From Naematelia aurantialba (lineage: Eukaryota; Basidiomycota; Tremellomycetes; Tremellales; Naemateliaceae): 64,000 bases of DNA. The translations under genes were made by a program, and so were the position numbers. This document shows positions 11,795 to 24,687 of this stretch, one piece after another (the first letter of the stretch is position 1; every line of letters starts with the position of its first letter). A model generated the notes under the pieces. The model did not search any database. It saw nothing but the letters and a program-made list of their open reading frames with translations, and was not told the DNA's origin. The stretch covers positions 310,001 through 374,000 of the forward strand of contig JAKFAO010000001.1 of assembly GCA_021527695.1 (NCBI GenBank), read 5' to 3'.

Positions 11795-12305
11795 CCTGCT
11801 GCTGCTGCTGCTGTTGCTGCCGCTGCTCGTCGACGTGGTTCGACAGCGTCAACGTGAATCGACTCTTGACGGTCTTTGGCAACCCACGGAGTAGAGTCAA
11901 CTCTCCGCTGACCGGGGCCCCGCTAGCTTCTTGGATGTTTGCGCTTTGTCTGTCCGCCTATCGAGTTTCTCTCGTGCGCATCTCGCTGCGTGGACCTCCC
12001 ATGCATGTGGGATCCGCCTGCAGCGATAGGAAGAGGACAACTACCATCACCCACATCCTAGGCATTCCCTTGCCGCTATGCAGCGTCGCAGCGTTGGCCC
12101 CCGCACTGACCGTCCTTTCACGATGATCTGAGCGTAGCGGCCAAAGCGCTGCAACCGTTTCACCCGACTCTTCACGACGATAATTCTCACTGATGCATTC
12201 ACGTCTTACCTTATTCACTCATACTGGACATTTCTCTCTTCCAGTCCCACCAAGTCAGACATCGCGGCCTGGCTCGGATACTCTCAACTATAGCTCAAGC
12301 AGGAG
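11795..12305. promoter_or_regulatory. Divergent promoter region COX11 / septin-like gene
   Basis: The two genes diverge here over 511 bases. A CTG/CAG repeat at 11797-11825 lies immediately upstream of the COX11 ATG, in its 5' leader. No TATA element is obvious. Confidence 0.5.
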
Positions 12306-14392
12306 ATGCCCGGATCACTACTACGCAAGAAACGGCCACATCGGGCTCCCTCACGAGCGGCTTCCGGAGGGGGTGCTTCTCTCCATCCCTCCCTGTCCTT
12401 GCCCGACTTGACCTCGCCCCTCCTCGACCCGGCATCATGGGAAGAGGTCCCGCAATTCAGCGGCTACCCGCCTGGGGCAGATCCACCTCTCTTGACCACT
12501 GGTCCTTACCCGGCTCGTAGCCCTGGCGCAGAGCCTGGTTCTGGCACTACTGCTGGTCGTGGTCTAGGCCCTGGCCCTGGGTTTGGTACTGGCGAAGATC
12601 CTGATCATGGTCATGGTCATGGTCGCGGCGTGACGGTGGCTCCCGCTCCCGGATCGTCGACTGGGACGCGCCACCGCGCGCCGTCGTTGATCACCAAAGC
12701 CAACGAGGGGCCCGGCTCGCCTGTCCAGTTTCACCGCCCCTTCACCCCTTGGCAGGTGGTCAACTCGCCACGGCCCTCGCCTAACGACATCGCGTCCCCA
12801 GCGGCAACCGGTGTCTGGGCAGGGGGAGGCGGTGGAGGCGTAAGAGGCGTAGAGGGGAGCTGGGCAACAAGAGGCGCTGAAGGACCTTGGGGTGGTAGGG
12901 TACCCCCAGATGTTCTGACGAGTCAAGCGCGATGGGGAAGCGCAAGGGACAGCGTCATCACACAACCAGCCGGGTCTGTCACTGGCGCCCATGTGGAGCA
13001 TCGGGGGTGGAGGAGCAGGCGCAGGGGAAAGAGCAGGGTTGCTCAGGCGCTCAACGTCGTTGTGGTTGGCGGTAAAGGGGTTGGGAAGACCAGGTGAGCA
13101 ATCACATGTCCCAGCAGTGGAAGTGTGGAAGATGTTGATACTCGACCAGCTTCATTCGTCTCCTGCTTGATTCTCTTCGACAGCCGTCTGTCTCTCCCGA
13201 GCTCGCTGACGGCGTACCCACGATCAACGGCGACGTTGCGTCTCCTGGAACCTATGCAGCGAGCGTACCCTTACCTGCGAGCCCACCGGGCCGCTGCATA
13301 GAAGACAACAAGTCTCCTACGAGCCTACCCGGCCGCTCCGCGGACGACAATAAGTCTCCTGCAAGCCCACCTCGCCACGCCATGGACTACAGCAAGTCTG
13401 CCGCCGAGGACGTTATCGACCCCACAACATCTGTATCCGCTCACGTCGCTACCGTCACACACGACCTCGACAAGTACGACCGCACCCGCCTCCGGCTCAT
13501 CGATACGCCCGGTCTCGAACTCGGACATGGTGCGGTGGAAGCAACCGAGCGAGAGCGGGGCGTCGCTGGCGTCCTGAGGCTGGTGGAAGATCGGTTCGAG
13601 GAGATGCTGCGAGAGGAGCGGAAGGTCGTACGACGGCAAGGGACGAGTGAAGACAGAGTTATCCATCTCAGTGAGCATCCCACTTTCCCACGTTCCGGGC
13701 AGACTGTCATTTGTTCAGTCCTGCTTGACACTGGTTGATGTTCTCAGTTTTGTACCTGATCAACGCCAGCACCGTTGTGCGACCCAGACCGACGCTGGAC
13801 CCTACAGAGGTCGACTGGTCCGGCGTTGGACTATTCGACGATCCGCCTAGGGAGTGGGCGGGAGATGCTGGTGTTGGCGCTTGTGCGGTCCGGCTCGATC
13901 CCGTCGAAATCCAGATAGTACGTTGTTCAAATCGTGCGGGCTTAACTGCAGATCCGCCGACTGTCGCTCAGGGCCAACATCTTGCCGGTCTTGACAAACG
14001 TTGATGCACTGACCACCGCCGAGCTGGCACTCGTTCGCGAGGCGGTGAGGCACGAGCTTTCACATGCCTTTCAAAGCGACTCTGGTTCTGGTTCTGGCGT
14101 CTTTGGCGCCGTCGATGCAGAAGACACCGACGGTGATTTGTCGATGAGTGAAGGCGGCGGGGGCGTGCCATCAGATCAGCGGCCGCCCACGCCAGCGACG
14201 ACTGAACAGTCGCACGAGGGGACTCTGGATCTCCCATTCGCCATCTTCTCGCCTGATAGGGGAGAGCGCTACGTCCGGAGTTTCCCGTGGGGCACGGCGA
14301 GCGTCTTAGATCCGAAACATAGCGATCTCACCGCTCTCAAAGACGCCATTTTAGGCGACAACGCCAAGGTGCGGACGTTGGCATGGAGCTGA
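12306..14392 (+). CDS. Divergent septin-like GTPase
   Basis: Exons 12306-13093, 13150-13670, 13748-13917 and 13952-14392 give 639 aa. About 250 residues of disordered, Gly/Pro-rich N terminus precede a GTPase domain. P-loop GGKGVGKTS (near 255, split by intron 1), DTPGLEL (near 380), ILYLINAS, and PVLTNVD in place of the septin AKAD are visible. FPWGT followed by HSDLTALKDAILG matches the septin pattern of a WG motif followed by HCDF..LR..L. A Pro/Ser insert separates the Walker A motif from switch 2. Core septins are 350-550 aa with a C-terminal coiled coil, which is absent here. It resembles the septin-type G-domain proteins seen beside the core septins in basidiomycetes, and its role in filament assembly is unproven. 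Confidence 0.75.
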
Positions 14393-14653
14393 TCAACCAA
14401 CTGACGCGAGCAGACACTGCGAACAACGACAAGAGAGATCCTGTATGAGCGATACCGGACGGAAAGACTGCTGGCAAGTGATGAGCGCGGATAGCGCTGG
14501 CTCGTGATGCGGGGAGGAATGGCTCGTGATGAGGGAGGGGGTGGAGAAGTGGACATGTAGAAGGACACCGCCGAGTTGGGCTAGATGAGTGTTAGATATT
14601 CAGTACTACTTTATGATTCTGGGGCATGTCGTGATCGTAATATGTGCATGTCA

Positions 14654-16049
14654 TCAGTCGTCAACCTCGAAGTCGCCTGGAAGACATCAGCGGCCGTGTT
14701 TGTCGATGGGGCTGGTCGCTTACCCTCGTCCATATCTTTCGGTATCTGCGTCTCGTCAGCGGGCGCATACGACAACAGAAGATGAAGGCCAGGGAGCTAC
14801 GACATCAGAAGATGGAGGCCAGGGAGCGTCCAGATGACAACATCGAGAATGGGATCGGGTGCACGGTCCGACTTACTCTTGGCTCCTCATCTTCTCCGTA
14901 CTGCATCATGTTGTCGATATGACTCATGACTGTATTGACCGAATCTTCCGAGCTCACATCCAAGGGAAGGAAGGAGACGAGGTTCTGGTCTTCTATCTGT
15001 GGCAGCTTGTCAGCGGGGGTCTCGGGGTCTCGACATTCTGCCTGGCGTCACACATACTAGGGAGACGACCGCGCGATTCAGAGCGTGGTATTTTGGGTTG
15101 GTAGTCGAGTTGACGTCTTCTAATAGCAGTTCTGGATCCGGGTCGAGGTACCTGGGCCGTAATCAGCTTCTGTTCCACTCGCAATCGTCGTAACCGTCCC
15201 ATATCCTCTAGGCCCCAACAAGCAGAAGTCCCCAACTTTCAGCAAATAGCAACACGGCTTGCTATTTGATGAAGCGGAACGGGCGATGGGAGGGAGGGAC
15301 GCGGTAGAACAGTCACTGACCTGCCGATCTCTGGGCGTATTCTCCCCTTCTTGTCCTTGACAAGGTCCATCTTACTCATCACACAGACCATGCTGATCCC
15401 CAGCGCGAGCATGCAGCTCATGGCGCTCATGACGCCTGCAAAGAACTTTGCCTTGTCCTGCATGAACTGGCTGTCGATGAGGTATGCGGCCGAGGTGCGG
15501 AAGTTGAGGTTGGTCGCGAGGTAGTTTGCGAGCCGGGGGAGGAGCGGGACGTGGGTGTAGAGCTCGATCTGCCCGGGGCAGTCGATGATGAGGTAGTCGT
15601 CTTCGTATGAGTTGAGCTCGTCGTCCAGCCAGTCGAGGTTGTTGAGGAGGTACCTGGGTGAGCGTGTTGTGGCGTGACCGGAGAGACAGGAGGGCATGCA
15701 GAAGAGGGAGAGGTGGGGAAGGGAGGAGGAGGAGAGGAGGAGAGGAGGAGAGGAGGAGAGGAGGAGAGGAGGAGAGGAGGAGAGGAGGAGAGGAGGCGAG
15801 GGGAGACACCCACTCGAAACAATAGATCAAGCCGCCATTAGGCCCAAACTCGAGCTCGTGCATCACGTCCTCGAGGTTGATCAGATCGCGAATATCCACG
15901 CTCGGGGCGTACTCGAACCGCTCCGCCGCGGGGTCGAGGTTGAACAGGTGGACGGTGCGGCCGAGCGTCTGCGCGTGCGTGATGAGCGATGCGCAGAACG
16001 TCGATTTGCCGGCCCCCGCAGGGCCAGTCACGAGCACCGCGTAGCGCAT
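14654..16049 (-). CDS. GPN3: GPN-loop GTPase 3
   Basis: Six exons: 16049-15814, 15653-15321, 15151-15058, 14996-14877, 14745-14724, 14676-14654, giving 275 aa, the usual family length. It starts [17 protein letters not shown] (G1). The diagnostic Gly-Pro-Asn loop (FGPNGGL), [11 protein letters not shown] (G3) and SKMD (G4) follow. Gpn3 works with Gpn1 in assembly and nuclear import of RNA polymerase II. The first donor (GTGGGT) restores the conserved [11 protein letters not shown]. The last two coding exons are only 22 and 23 nt and encode the acidic tail ending FEVDD. Intron 1 contains a tandem repeat. Confidence 0.92.
15716..15800 (+). repeat. 8-base AGGAGGAG array in GPN3 intron 1
   Basis: About nine copies lie within intron 1 of GPN3. 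On the sense strand it reads as a CCTCCT-type pyrimidine tract. Confidence 0.85.
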
Positions 16050-16443
16050 CTTGATCCTTCCTCGGGCGTGGTGCTACGTTCTGCGACTGCTGTTTGCTTC
16101 CTGCGACTCCTGACTGCTTGCTTCCTGATTCTTGATTCCTCAGTCTTGATTCCTGTTCCTTGTGTGCGGCTCGCTGCTTCGAGCTACAATGCACCAGACA
16201 CTCGTACAGCGGGTCAACGCTGACAAGACGAGATAGAGTCTAGCAGAACCGCAAAAATACGGGTGGAGGTGCTTCCTGTATTTGGTTCCGCAGTGGCCAC
16301 CCTCCTACTACAATCAGTCACCCGCGGGTGCATCCTTGGCGCCAGCCCATCCCAATGGATACCTTGAGACCCTGTGCTGGGTGGCATAGCAGCCATCCAC
16401 GTATGCATCGTGCACCGATACCAACAGCACCCTCCACCACACA
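16050..16443. other. Intergenic region upstream of GPN3
   Basis: The gap lies between the GPN3 start and the CHL1 stop. A degenerate cttcctga/ttcttgattcct repeat spans about 16090-16160. No gene is seen. Confidence 0.5.
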
Positions 16444-19400
16444 TCACCGTAACCCCCGCTCCCGCTTGTCGCGGAAGAACCCCGCAATGCCCTTGGCGGC
16501 GCCACCCCACTCCTGCTGCACCACCACATCCTCTCCAATCCATTTCGGAAGCTTACACCGGATCCTCGGTGACGAATATCGTCGGTCAACAAGCAGGATC
16601 GTCGCGTAGTCGTTGGCGTGTCGGATCGCGCGTCCTGCCATGTCAGCCTTCATTCCCCCTTCGCCTTCGCCACTTGTCAGGAAACACGGCCTGACAAAGA
16701 CAACGCACCGATAGACTGATTGACCGCGCGCATGCACAGGTTCTACTCCAGTCAGAATCCTGCACTCCCTGGCTCAGCCCGCTCACACACACTTACCTCG
16801 TACAGCTCCTTTGCAGCGTCCTTGCCCGCTCCAGGTAGTTTCTCAACGTACCGCATCCGCTCTTGAAGTTCGACGCTCCCCACATTTGCAAACGGCAATC
16901 CGACCATGATCACACATCGTCCGAGACTATCAGAGAAGTTAATCCCTATATTCTATCAGCACTCGACACAGTATCGTCCGCCACGTTCAGTGGACCCACC
17001 TTCCGACAGCTTCCCTCCCACTACAGCGAACAGCAAAGCCCCAGTTTTGCGCTTATCACCAGCCTGAGTTGCCGCCTGCGCCTGACGGTGTTCAGCTTAT
17101 TCCTCGTGAATTCACACAATACTCGACACGTACCGAAGATATAGCCAACGCGTAGTCTCGTAAAACGTCTTCGACGTCTCCAGACGTTTGAGGCTCGTAG
17201 AACACCTGGCCACGATCAGAACGGAGGCCCTAATGCATATAAAGTCGAGTGGGCGCGCACCTGTTTCTTATCGCCGAGCTTCGCGAGTAATCCCGACTTC
17301 GCCCATACATCCTTGACCTTGTCCAGAAAGCCATATGACGGCAAGAACACCACGACGCCATCAGGCACTAGCCCAACTGTGGACTGAACCACGGCTCCTA
17401 GATCACCCAGCTGCGCCTGATCAGCAACACAACAGCGAATTTGGAGCTCACTATACTCTCGTCACTGCGCGTAGCGAATTTGAATTCAAAGTCGGCTTTC
17501 CTTGGACCTCGGCAGATGACCTGGGTGAGGAGGTTGGACTTGGGGATGACGTGACGACATGATAAGGTCGATATTCGATCTTTCGGGATGGCCGGGAACA
17601 GCTGTGTCGTGAAATCCGATATCTGGTTTACTCAGCAAGCGTCACGAACAGCAGCCCGTGCTACGCACCGGCTCCATCGTCCCGCCAGCTAGAATAACGC
17701 TCCGAGCACTGTCGACGACCTCTTTGAACCTCTCCGCCGGGTTCAAAAGGATGTACTTGATAGTGACGACTCCGTTCGATTCTGTCGAAAGGATGACACG
17801 ACCGTCATCCCGCGCATCGGTCAGACTCAAGAGGAACGCCTCGACGTGATGGAAGGCAGTGATTGACGCGTGCTTTGCAGCGACCGACCGAGCAGACTTG
17901 GGCTCTACATCAAATCTACGTCAGCGACCCCTTGATTCGCAAATGGAGATGCACACCTTTCGAAGCGGCGTCCGCCACCTTTTCGGCAAATCCGCTGACT
18001 TTTCTCGCCAGCTTGCTTTCCTTGAGGTACTTGATCATCTCGACAAGGTTGACCTGATCGCTTCCGCCTCCCGCGCGACCCATCAACGCGTTGGCATCGA
18101 TCATCTCGGTCTTCTTCGTCGGGTTCTTCAGCAGTCCCGCGCAGACGCGCTCAAGACCGTGGAGGACGGTGAGGGTCTGCTTGATCCAGAGCGCGTGCAC
18201 GGGCTTGAGGCGGGTCCGGAAACGTTCCAGGTACTGTCCGAGCTGAGCGGTGGCAGCGGAAAGGTAGCTGGAGGTGATGGTCGTGGAGTAGATTGAGAGT
18301 AGGGTGTCAATCAGGTCTAGCATTGTCAGCTACGACTGTGGGAGCATGCATGACAAAGGACTCGGGCCAGAATACACCATGTAGGCAGGGGTACTTACTG
18401 TGAGCCTCGTCAACGACGACAATCTGGTTGGTAAGGTCGATGTCAAGCGCTTCGCGCGCGTTCTTCTGCAGTAGCAGGTTGTACGGCAGTGTGACCAACT
18501 GCGACTGCTTGACGGCTCTTCGAGTGGCGTAGTAGGGGCACACGCAGGTCTGCTTGCCTTGCGCCACTATATCCTCGATATCCTTGACACTCGCCTAGCG
18601 ATCAGCCTCTTGTCGTTCTCGGAACCTCACAATCACCGAATCTCTCGCCTCGAGCATCCTCCCCTCGTCCTCCTTTTTGGGCAAAAACTCGCATCTCTCC
18701 TTACCTGAGATTCTCAGCGAGGCTCTATAGACTGCCAAGAGGGACTCAGCCCGCATGCACGCACCGGTCTTCTGCATATCGAGACAAGCTTCGTTCATGC
18801 GCTCGTCGCCACCCTTCTTCGTTAATGCTCGGACTTTGTCGTTGATGCACAGCTGTTTCCTGCTACCTAAAGGCACGAGGCTGACCCGCCCGGAAGACAT
18901 GTTCGAATCGGAATCGTCCCGCGCTGGAAACGAGGTCTTGAGCAGCTCAGACGTCAGCTGGCGCAATTGTGTATGCGTTCGCGAGGTGTAGTATATCTAC
19001 GGGCATGTTCAGCGTCGCCCGCATGCCGACAAGAAGATGAGGTTACTGACTTTGGGCACGTCTTCCTCCTGTTCTTCGTCTTTGTGGTACTTTGGCCGCG
19101 TGGCTTCATACCTGCTTGATGAGCTTGGTTACACGGGGATTTTGCACCTCCGACCTACTTTGCCATCAAGTCCCGAACCTCGCTGGAGAGGTAGACCTCA
19201 TCGTCGCTTCTCTTCTCCTCCGGATCCTCGGGGAGAAATTCATCATCCCCGTTCCCCTCCTTTGGTGCTCTGCCTCCCGTCCCCATTTGGTCGCCATTAG
19301 AGACCTTCAGGCGCTTCCCAAACGTCCCCACACCATTTCCCGTTTTCAACCTCCGTTCTCTCTCCCTCGCTTTCGCCAGCCGCTCTTCGCGCTCCTCTTC

Positions 19401-19890
19401 TGCCGCACGTAGCTCGGCCATCTTGGCCTTGACGGCATGTTCGATAACCCACGGCGGGTCGTCCGGGTCGTCCTGCGCCATCCGAGCGCGCAGCGACGTC
19501 TCAGCGTGCGTGGTGAGCCGCTCGGCATGCGCTTGTAGCCATGTCAAGGTTGACGTGAGAAGCGTCAGCGACTTGCCCGTTCCCGTTGGCGACTCTACCT
19601 AATGCAGTGTATGTGTGAGCTGGCCGGCAGAAGAAAGGGTAGAAAAGAGGATGCAGGAGGCAGACGAACACATAGAAAGCGGAGGGAAGGTTCGAGAGAG
19701 GGCAAAGTAGAGGAAGCGAACGCGGAAGCGATGAAGAACGCACAATGGCTATCTTCCCCGCCTCGATGGCAGCAAACACCGTCCGCATGAGGTCAAGCTG
19801 GATGGCGTATGGTTGAGGGTACGGGAATGGGAACGTATCGGGCGTGGGAAGAGGGGGCATGCCATCGTCCGCTGGGTTGCAGGGCGCCAT
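16444..19890 (-). CDS. CHL1: ATP-dependent DNA helicase Chl1 (DDX11/FANCJ family)
   Basis: Fourteen exons run 19890-19744, 19598-19159, 19111-19051, 18996-18631, 18594-18399, 18316-17957, 17904-17669, 17622-17452, 17416-17261, 17205-17134, 17081-17000, 16945-16797, 16742-16709 and 16634-16444, giving 886 aa, close to the family size. Visible motifs include a Q-motif region ([13 protein letters not shown]), Walker [19 protein letters not shown], a cysteine-bearing iron-sulphur segment (LCIN to CVCPYYATR), [19 protein letters not shown], and motif VI QSIGRAIRH. Chl1 is a superfamily 2 XPD-like 5'-3' helicase needed for sister-chromatid cohesion, acting in the nucleus at forks. Every exon junction keeps phase, and exon 13 is 34 nt. 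Confidence 0.95.
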
Positions 19891-20190
19891 GCTGAGCTTC
19901 TCGAGCCGTCCATGACCTGTGTGTATTGGGTGAATGGGTCGAAATGCTGCTCTAGAGAGTAATATGCACAGACAAAACTAGAGAGACGCGTCGGATCTCC
20001 AAAGTGGAGGCCACCGTGGGTTTACAGAGATTATAGAGCGGACGTTGGGGCAGTCTAATGTCCCATGGGCAGGTCAAGTATAGCTCTACATGGCCATACT
20101 TTCTAATAGAGACGCAATTGACTAGAATACAGCGCACTTGGTGCAGACTGGACGGATATAACGCTCCAGTGAACATTAGGTCGCCTCCGC

Positions 20191-21219
20191 TTACTTGTCG
20201 TCCTTGAACGTGAGCGAGATGCCGTTTACGCAATGTCTGACAAGTCAGAGTCAGCATGCTGCTTTCCGGCGCGTACGGAGATATAACAGATCGAAGGTGA
20301 TGCATGAGAAGAGAAAGAAAGGGTAAGGAAGAAGGGAGGCTCCCCGGAGAAGGAAGATAGATGAGTACTCACCGCTCGTCGATCGGATTGGGAAAGCCCT
20401 CGCCCTTGAACACATGTCCTAGATGCCCACCACTGAGTCGTCAGTCGTCATTCCAAGGGAGATAGAGCCAACTGCGTGGAACTCACCAATTTGCACACAC
20501 GATCTCGGTGCGGGTCATGAACATCGACCGATCTTCGTGACGAATGACGGCGCCTGGGATGGTGTCGTAGAAGGCTGGCCAACCGCATCCAGAGTTACTA
20601 CTATCATTAGCATCTGCCCCCTAGTTTCCAGCTCCACTTCGCCAGTGGTATTCATTGGTGGACATACAATTTAGTCTTTGAAGTGTATAGCGGAGCATCA
20701 CATGCGGCACAGTCTCCTCGAATCAGCTCGGCTCAGCAAGCAAGCAAGGAGAGCAAGCAGACTCACGATAGACGCCCTCGTCGCTCTTCTTGTCATACGG
20801 GTGACTCCCAGGCCGTTCCGTGCCCTTTTGCCTGATCACCCTGAACTACATCCATTAGCATCCAGTGTATCGCACACCTCCGCTAACCGACGCAAGCGGA
20901 CAGCTAGACATACCTGCTCAGGCGACAAGATCGCCTGCCATTCCGACTCGCTCTTCTTGACGTTTGGTTCCGCGCTCATCTCGCTCTGGCCCTGTGCTGG
21001 TTTGCTGGACGATCCAAAGAGGGCAAAGGGGAGTCCCACACCTAGGACGACGGGCGATCGAGTGGCGAGGGGACGGAGATTGTTTCGTGCGAGGTGTAGA
21101 GCTGATCGGCCGATGGAGGCGGGTACAAATGGCATAAGCAGAAGTAGCGCTGCACTTGCTATCGCTATACAGATGGATACGAGGCGATGTTTGAAAACTC
21201 GAGAGAGGCCTCTCAGCAT
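20191..21219 (-). CDS. Peptide methionine-R-sulfoxide reductase MsrB
   Basis: Six exons: 21219-20914, 20845-20767, 20713-20668, 20597-20487, 20432-20373, 20236-20191, giving 215 aa. The zinc-site pairs CAAC and CANC are present, as are SGCGWPAFYDTI and GGHLGHVF. The catalytic cysteine is in RHCVNGISLTF. The enzyme reduces free-radical-damaged methionine-R-sulfoxide with thioredoxin. The first 60 residues carry a hydrophobic, Arg-containing leader (ISIA.. LLLLMPFVPASIG), consistent with mitochondrial targeting. An internal Met (MPFVPAS) could serve as an alternative start. Introns cut both sides of the zinc pairs. Confidence 0.92.
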
Positions 21220-21627
21220 AACATTCTAAAGACGACTAGCAGTCACGACTCCCAGTCACCACCACTCACGTCACTACCATGACGTGGCATTAAATAGATC
21301 GCCAGAGAGCCCAGCCCTTTCGGACGCCGCCGCTGGAGCGCGGTGCCTGAGTGGCGAATCTTTCTCTCCCGAGGAGCCAGAGACTCTCTCTGTATGAAAA
21401 AGATCTTGGCAGCTTTCCATCCCGTCAACGTTTCCCATTTCGCTCACTCCTCTCTTGTACATAGTCTGGTATGTGGCGAGTATGAGCAGACAACGAGATC
21501 AGGGATGAAGAACATCTGGCAGCTGCAACACACGTCTTCCGAGTCGGCTCCACCAAGTACCACCACCTCCACTTTGGTGCCCCCGTCAATATCTGAACCC
21601 CTCGGCGGCCCCACCTCGTCCAACACC
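21220..21627. promoter_or_regulatory. Divergent region MSRB / arrestin-like gene
   Basis: MsrB and the arrestin-like gene diverge here. The frame of the arrestin gene stays open upstream to about 21394 and has two in-frame ATGs (21394, 21505), so part of this stretch may be coding or leader. Confidence 0.45.
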
Positions 21628-24063
21628 ATGACACAACCTGGAGAACATCCATCTACGGCGACAGCGGTGGCCGCGTCGCGACCGATACCTATACAGATGA
21701 GGAGCATTTCGTTCCAGGATACACCAGCGTCGCCTGCCGCCTCTTCTCGTCCGCCCGGGCTACCCGCTTATTCGCCACGGGACACGCTCGCCCATCTGAG
21801 GCAGTTGGGAGAGGGTGATGAACGGCCTGAATCTCCCACTGAAAATGGCGGGAGAGAGGATCGCGATTCGAATCTGGGGACGTCGCAATCGCGGAGCCTC
21901 GTTGAGGATTTCATGCAGGCTTCGCGTTATGCGCCTCCTGGTGAGCCCGGAGGGGCAATCGACGAGGAAGTAGAGGTCGACGATGAGGACGGCGACCCCG
22001 ACCCCGAACACGAACATGACGAAAGCGTCGAACATTATGCCTTTGATGACGACGATGACGATGATCCGCTGGTCCCTCGGCTGGCTGGACGGATCGCCTC
22101 GGTCAGTCCCAGACGGCCATCGTTTGGCGCTTCCACCGACAGTCCCACCGTCTATTACCCACCATACGGTGATCCATCGGACGTACCGCTGGACCAACTT
22201 GCTCCTCCAGCCTCAGAGCTGCCTGCGTACTCTGCGATGCTCGCAACAGACGAAACAAGGCTCATATCGACGGTACATCTCGACGAATCGCATCCCGGCG
22301 CAGCGTTCTTTACAGCCCTCAATCGGGGCGTCACCACTACATCGCAACCTGCCCCGGAGCCTCGGGCGCACCCGCCCATCAGGACTGGAGGCAAAAAGCT
22401 GTCGATATCGCTCACCAAGTCTGCCGAACGCTTGAATCCAGGCGGCACGGGGCCGATTTTCATCCGTCTGCCTCGCCTTGGCAAAGTCGAAGGGATCGTG
22501 CACGTCGGAAACGTAGAGCGCGGAACGAAATTGGAGATCTCGGTGAGTACACTTACCTAATTCCCAGGTTTGATGCTGACGATCCACACCAGATCCTGGG
22601 CTACGCCGACACTTCGTATTATGTCAGGGGGCAGTACACCCTCGTTGATACCCTGCCATTATTGAAAGAGACCAAGGTCCTATTTCCAGAAAGCAGCGCG
22701 TCCGAAGCCGATACTATCCCCCGCACAGCAAACAGCCCAGGAGAGGCATCGTCTCCGTCACCCTCGCCGTTCCGCAGCATACTAGATTCCATTACAACGT
22801 CGCGCGCCAGCTCACATGCGAGCGGACAACAAGCAAGCTCGTCGCCGGCCGAGCCGACGGCGTTCATCAAGCCCAACACGGAATATCCCTTCTCGCTCAC
22901 CATGCCCTCGAAGCACTATCTAGAGGACGTCGAGCTTCCTCCTTCGACGCAGATCTACCAATTGGGCATGCAAGCTTCTGTGCAATATGTGCTCAGAGTG
23001 CGCCTGGCACGTAAAGGCTGGCGCCTCCGGGAATCGTGAGTCTACTGCTAGGCTGCAGCTTAGTACCTGGGTGCCGGTCGACTGATGCGCCAGGCTTGCC
23101 GTGCCAATTATCTACGAGCCGCGAGCGTACCTGTCGCCGCGACGTCTCCGCATGTTGACGCATGATGATCCACTCAACCCAGGATGGCGGACCATCAAGC
23201 TCAATGGCGGCAAAGCGCTCAAACCGGCTGGCCCGTCTGCGCCAGGCGTCGAAGCGGCATTTCTCCTGCCTTCGCCTCCCATCCTCTTTGTCCCATTTGG
23301 CTCGCCACCTCCACCGATCCCATTTCACCTGCACTTCCATTCGTCCCTTACACTCCCGCTTGCGACGTTCTCGGATCCCCTCGAAAGCTTTTTCATTGTT
23401 CGGCTCATGCGAGTGGCCAGTATGCGCATCACGACCGAGCGCGAGATCCGGCGCACGCCTATCCCGTGTTCTGTCCAGATATGGCAAGATGGAGGGCCGC
23501 GCGTCACGTTGGGCAACGAGCGCCCAGTTGGTGGCGAGCACGGTGCGACAGGCGATGGGCGGCGATACTCGTCGCACATGCACCCGCCTGTAGTCGAAGC
23601 GCGTCGGCCGAGCGAGCCTATACGCAGGCAGAGCGAGAGGCCCAACACGCCCACCCGTCGGGGCTCATCATTCCTGCGCCGTCGCGACTCGTCGGCAGCT
23701 GCAGGTGCCCAAGAGCTCGCGTCGTCGCCTGACACGACGACGGCGTTGCTAGAACGCACCATGTCGTCCAGCAACCCGCTGGCCCCGCCGCCAATCGACG
23801 AGAACCAGTCGTTCAATCTGCCCTTGGACGCGACAGACGTGCACCTCATGGGTGTGGTGCGGGTGGACGAGCGGCCGGATACGCATCGTAAGCTTATCCA
23901 GAGCTTTGTCGGGCCGGACATCAGTGTGCAGTACGTATTGGAAGTGGCGGTCCAGCCAAGACAGGGGGCGATAAGAGAGGCATTTGGACATGTCTGGGGC
24001 GGCGGGTTGGTGGAGGTCGTCCTGGGTCCTCGGCCGATCGTGGAGCGGAATCCAGCACCCTAG
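21628..24063 (+). CDS. Arrestin-like (alpha-arrestin/ART) trafficking adaptor
   Basis: Exons 21628-22542, 22593-23035 and 23094-24063 give 775 aa. I chose ATG 21628 (CACCATG context); 21505 is an alternative adding 41 residues. A disordered N terminus contains two LPAY motifs of the PxY type that bind WW domains of Rsp5/Nedd4 ligases. Then an arrestin N-like segment follows (VEGIVHVGNVERGTKLEISILGYADTS), and an arrestin C-like segment (YLEDVELPPSTQIYQLG to LAVPIIYEPR, and a late beta-rich part VQYVLEVAVQP). In yeast such proteins recruit ubiquitin ligase to plasma-membrane transporters. A long Ser/Arg-rich insert interrupts the C domain. Family assignment rests on fold-type motifs, so it is less firm than the enzymes. 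Confidence 0.7.
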
Positions 24064-24687
24064 TTTCGATACCGTTGAGGATCAAGACCGAGGCTTGGAC
24101 GACATGTGTACGAGGATGTGGGCGGAATTGACCAAGGGCCGCTGGTGTCAGTGGGTGTCTATCTGTAGGGGTTTGGCGGAGGAGGCTCAGTCATCACGAA
24201 ATTGTCAGTATGTTGTCATCGGGCTATAGGTGCTGTTTGCGAGTAATTGTCGCGTTTTGTCAGTGGTTGTCCAGTCCTTTCAGGCATGTAGCGTTTACGA
24301 TTTAACGATCTTCTATTTGCGGGCATTCTCAGCTCCGGTATGCCATAGACTGGACTGTCCAGCGCCTGCTCGCCAGATGCATGCATTGCATTACGTGCCA
24401 TGGACGCTGAATGCTGCTGAATGCTGCCATTTCCGTCGGGTGGCGACGACGAGGGCCCACGTTTAAAATAGCTTCCGCTTCCGGCGCGGCTGCTATCTGG
24501 CGCTTGTCCCTGAAATGGGCGAGCGAGTGTCCAGGACGTGGGATATTATCTTCTCTCTACTCTCTCGACCACTACGCACGAGTTCAGCTTTGCAGCGGGA
24601 ACACAGCGCAGCAAGGCAGCGACAGCAGCAGAGACTGAGACCGAGACTGCCGAGACTGAAGAACGAGCGCGACCGCAGTGCGACAAC
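24064..24687. other. Intergenic region upstream of TVP15-like gene
   Basis: This 624-base gap separates two plus-strand genes. The final 80 bases are purine-rich (cagcagagactgagaccgagact type) and could be 5' leader. No gene is seen. Confidence 0.5.

Noticed and set aside
11691..11900. Poly-Gln leader frame upstream of COX11
   Set aside because: It lacks an ATG and is out of frame with the Arg/Ser presequence used by the COX11 start.
12564..13001. Minus-strand frame opposite the septin-like gene
   Set aside because: It mirrors a GC-rich coding exon and lacks recognisable protein features.
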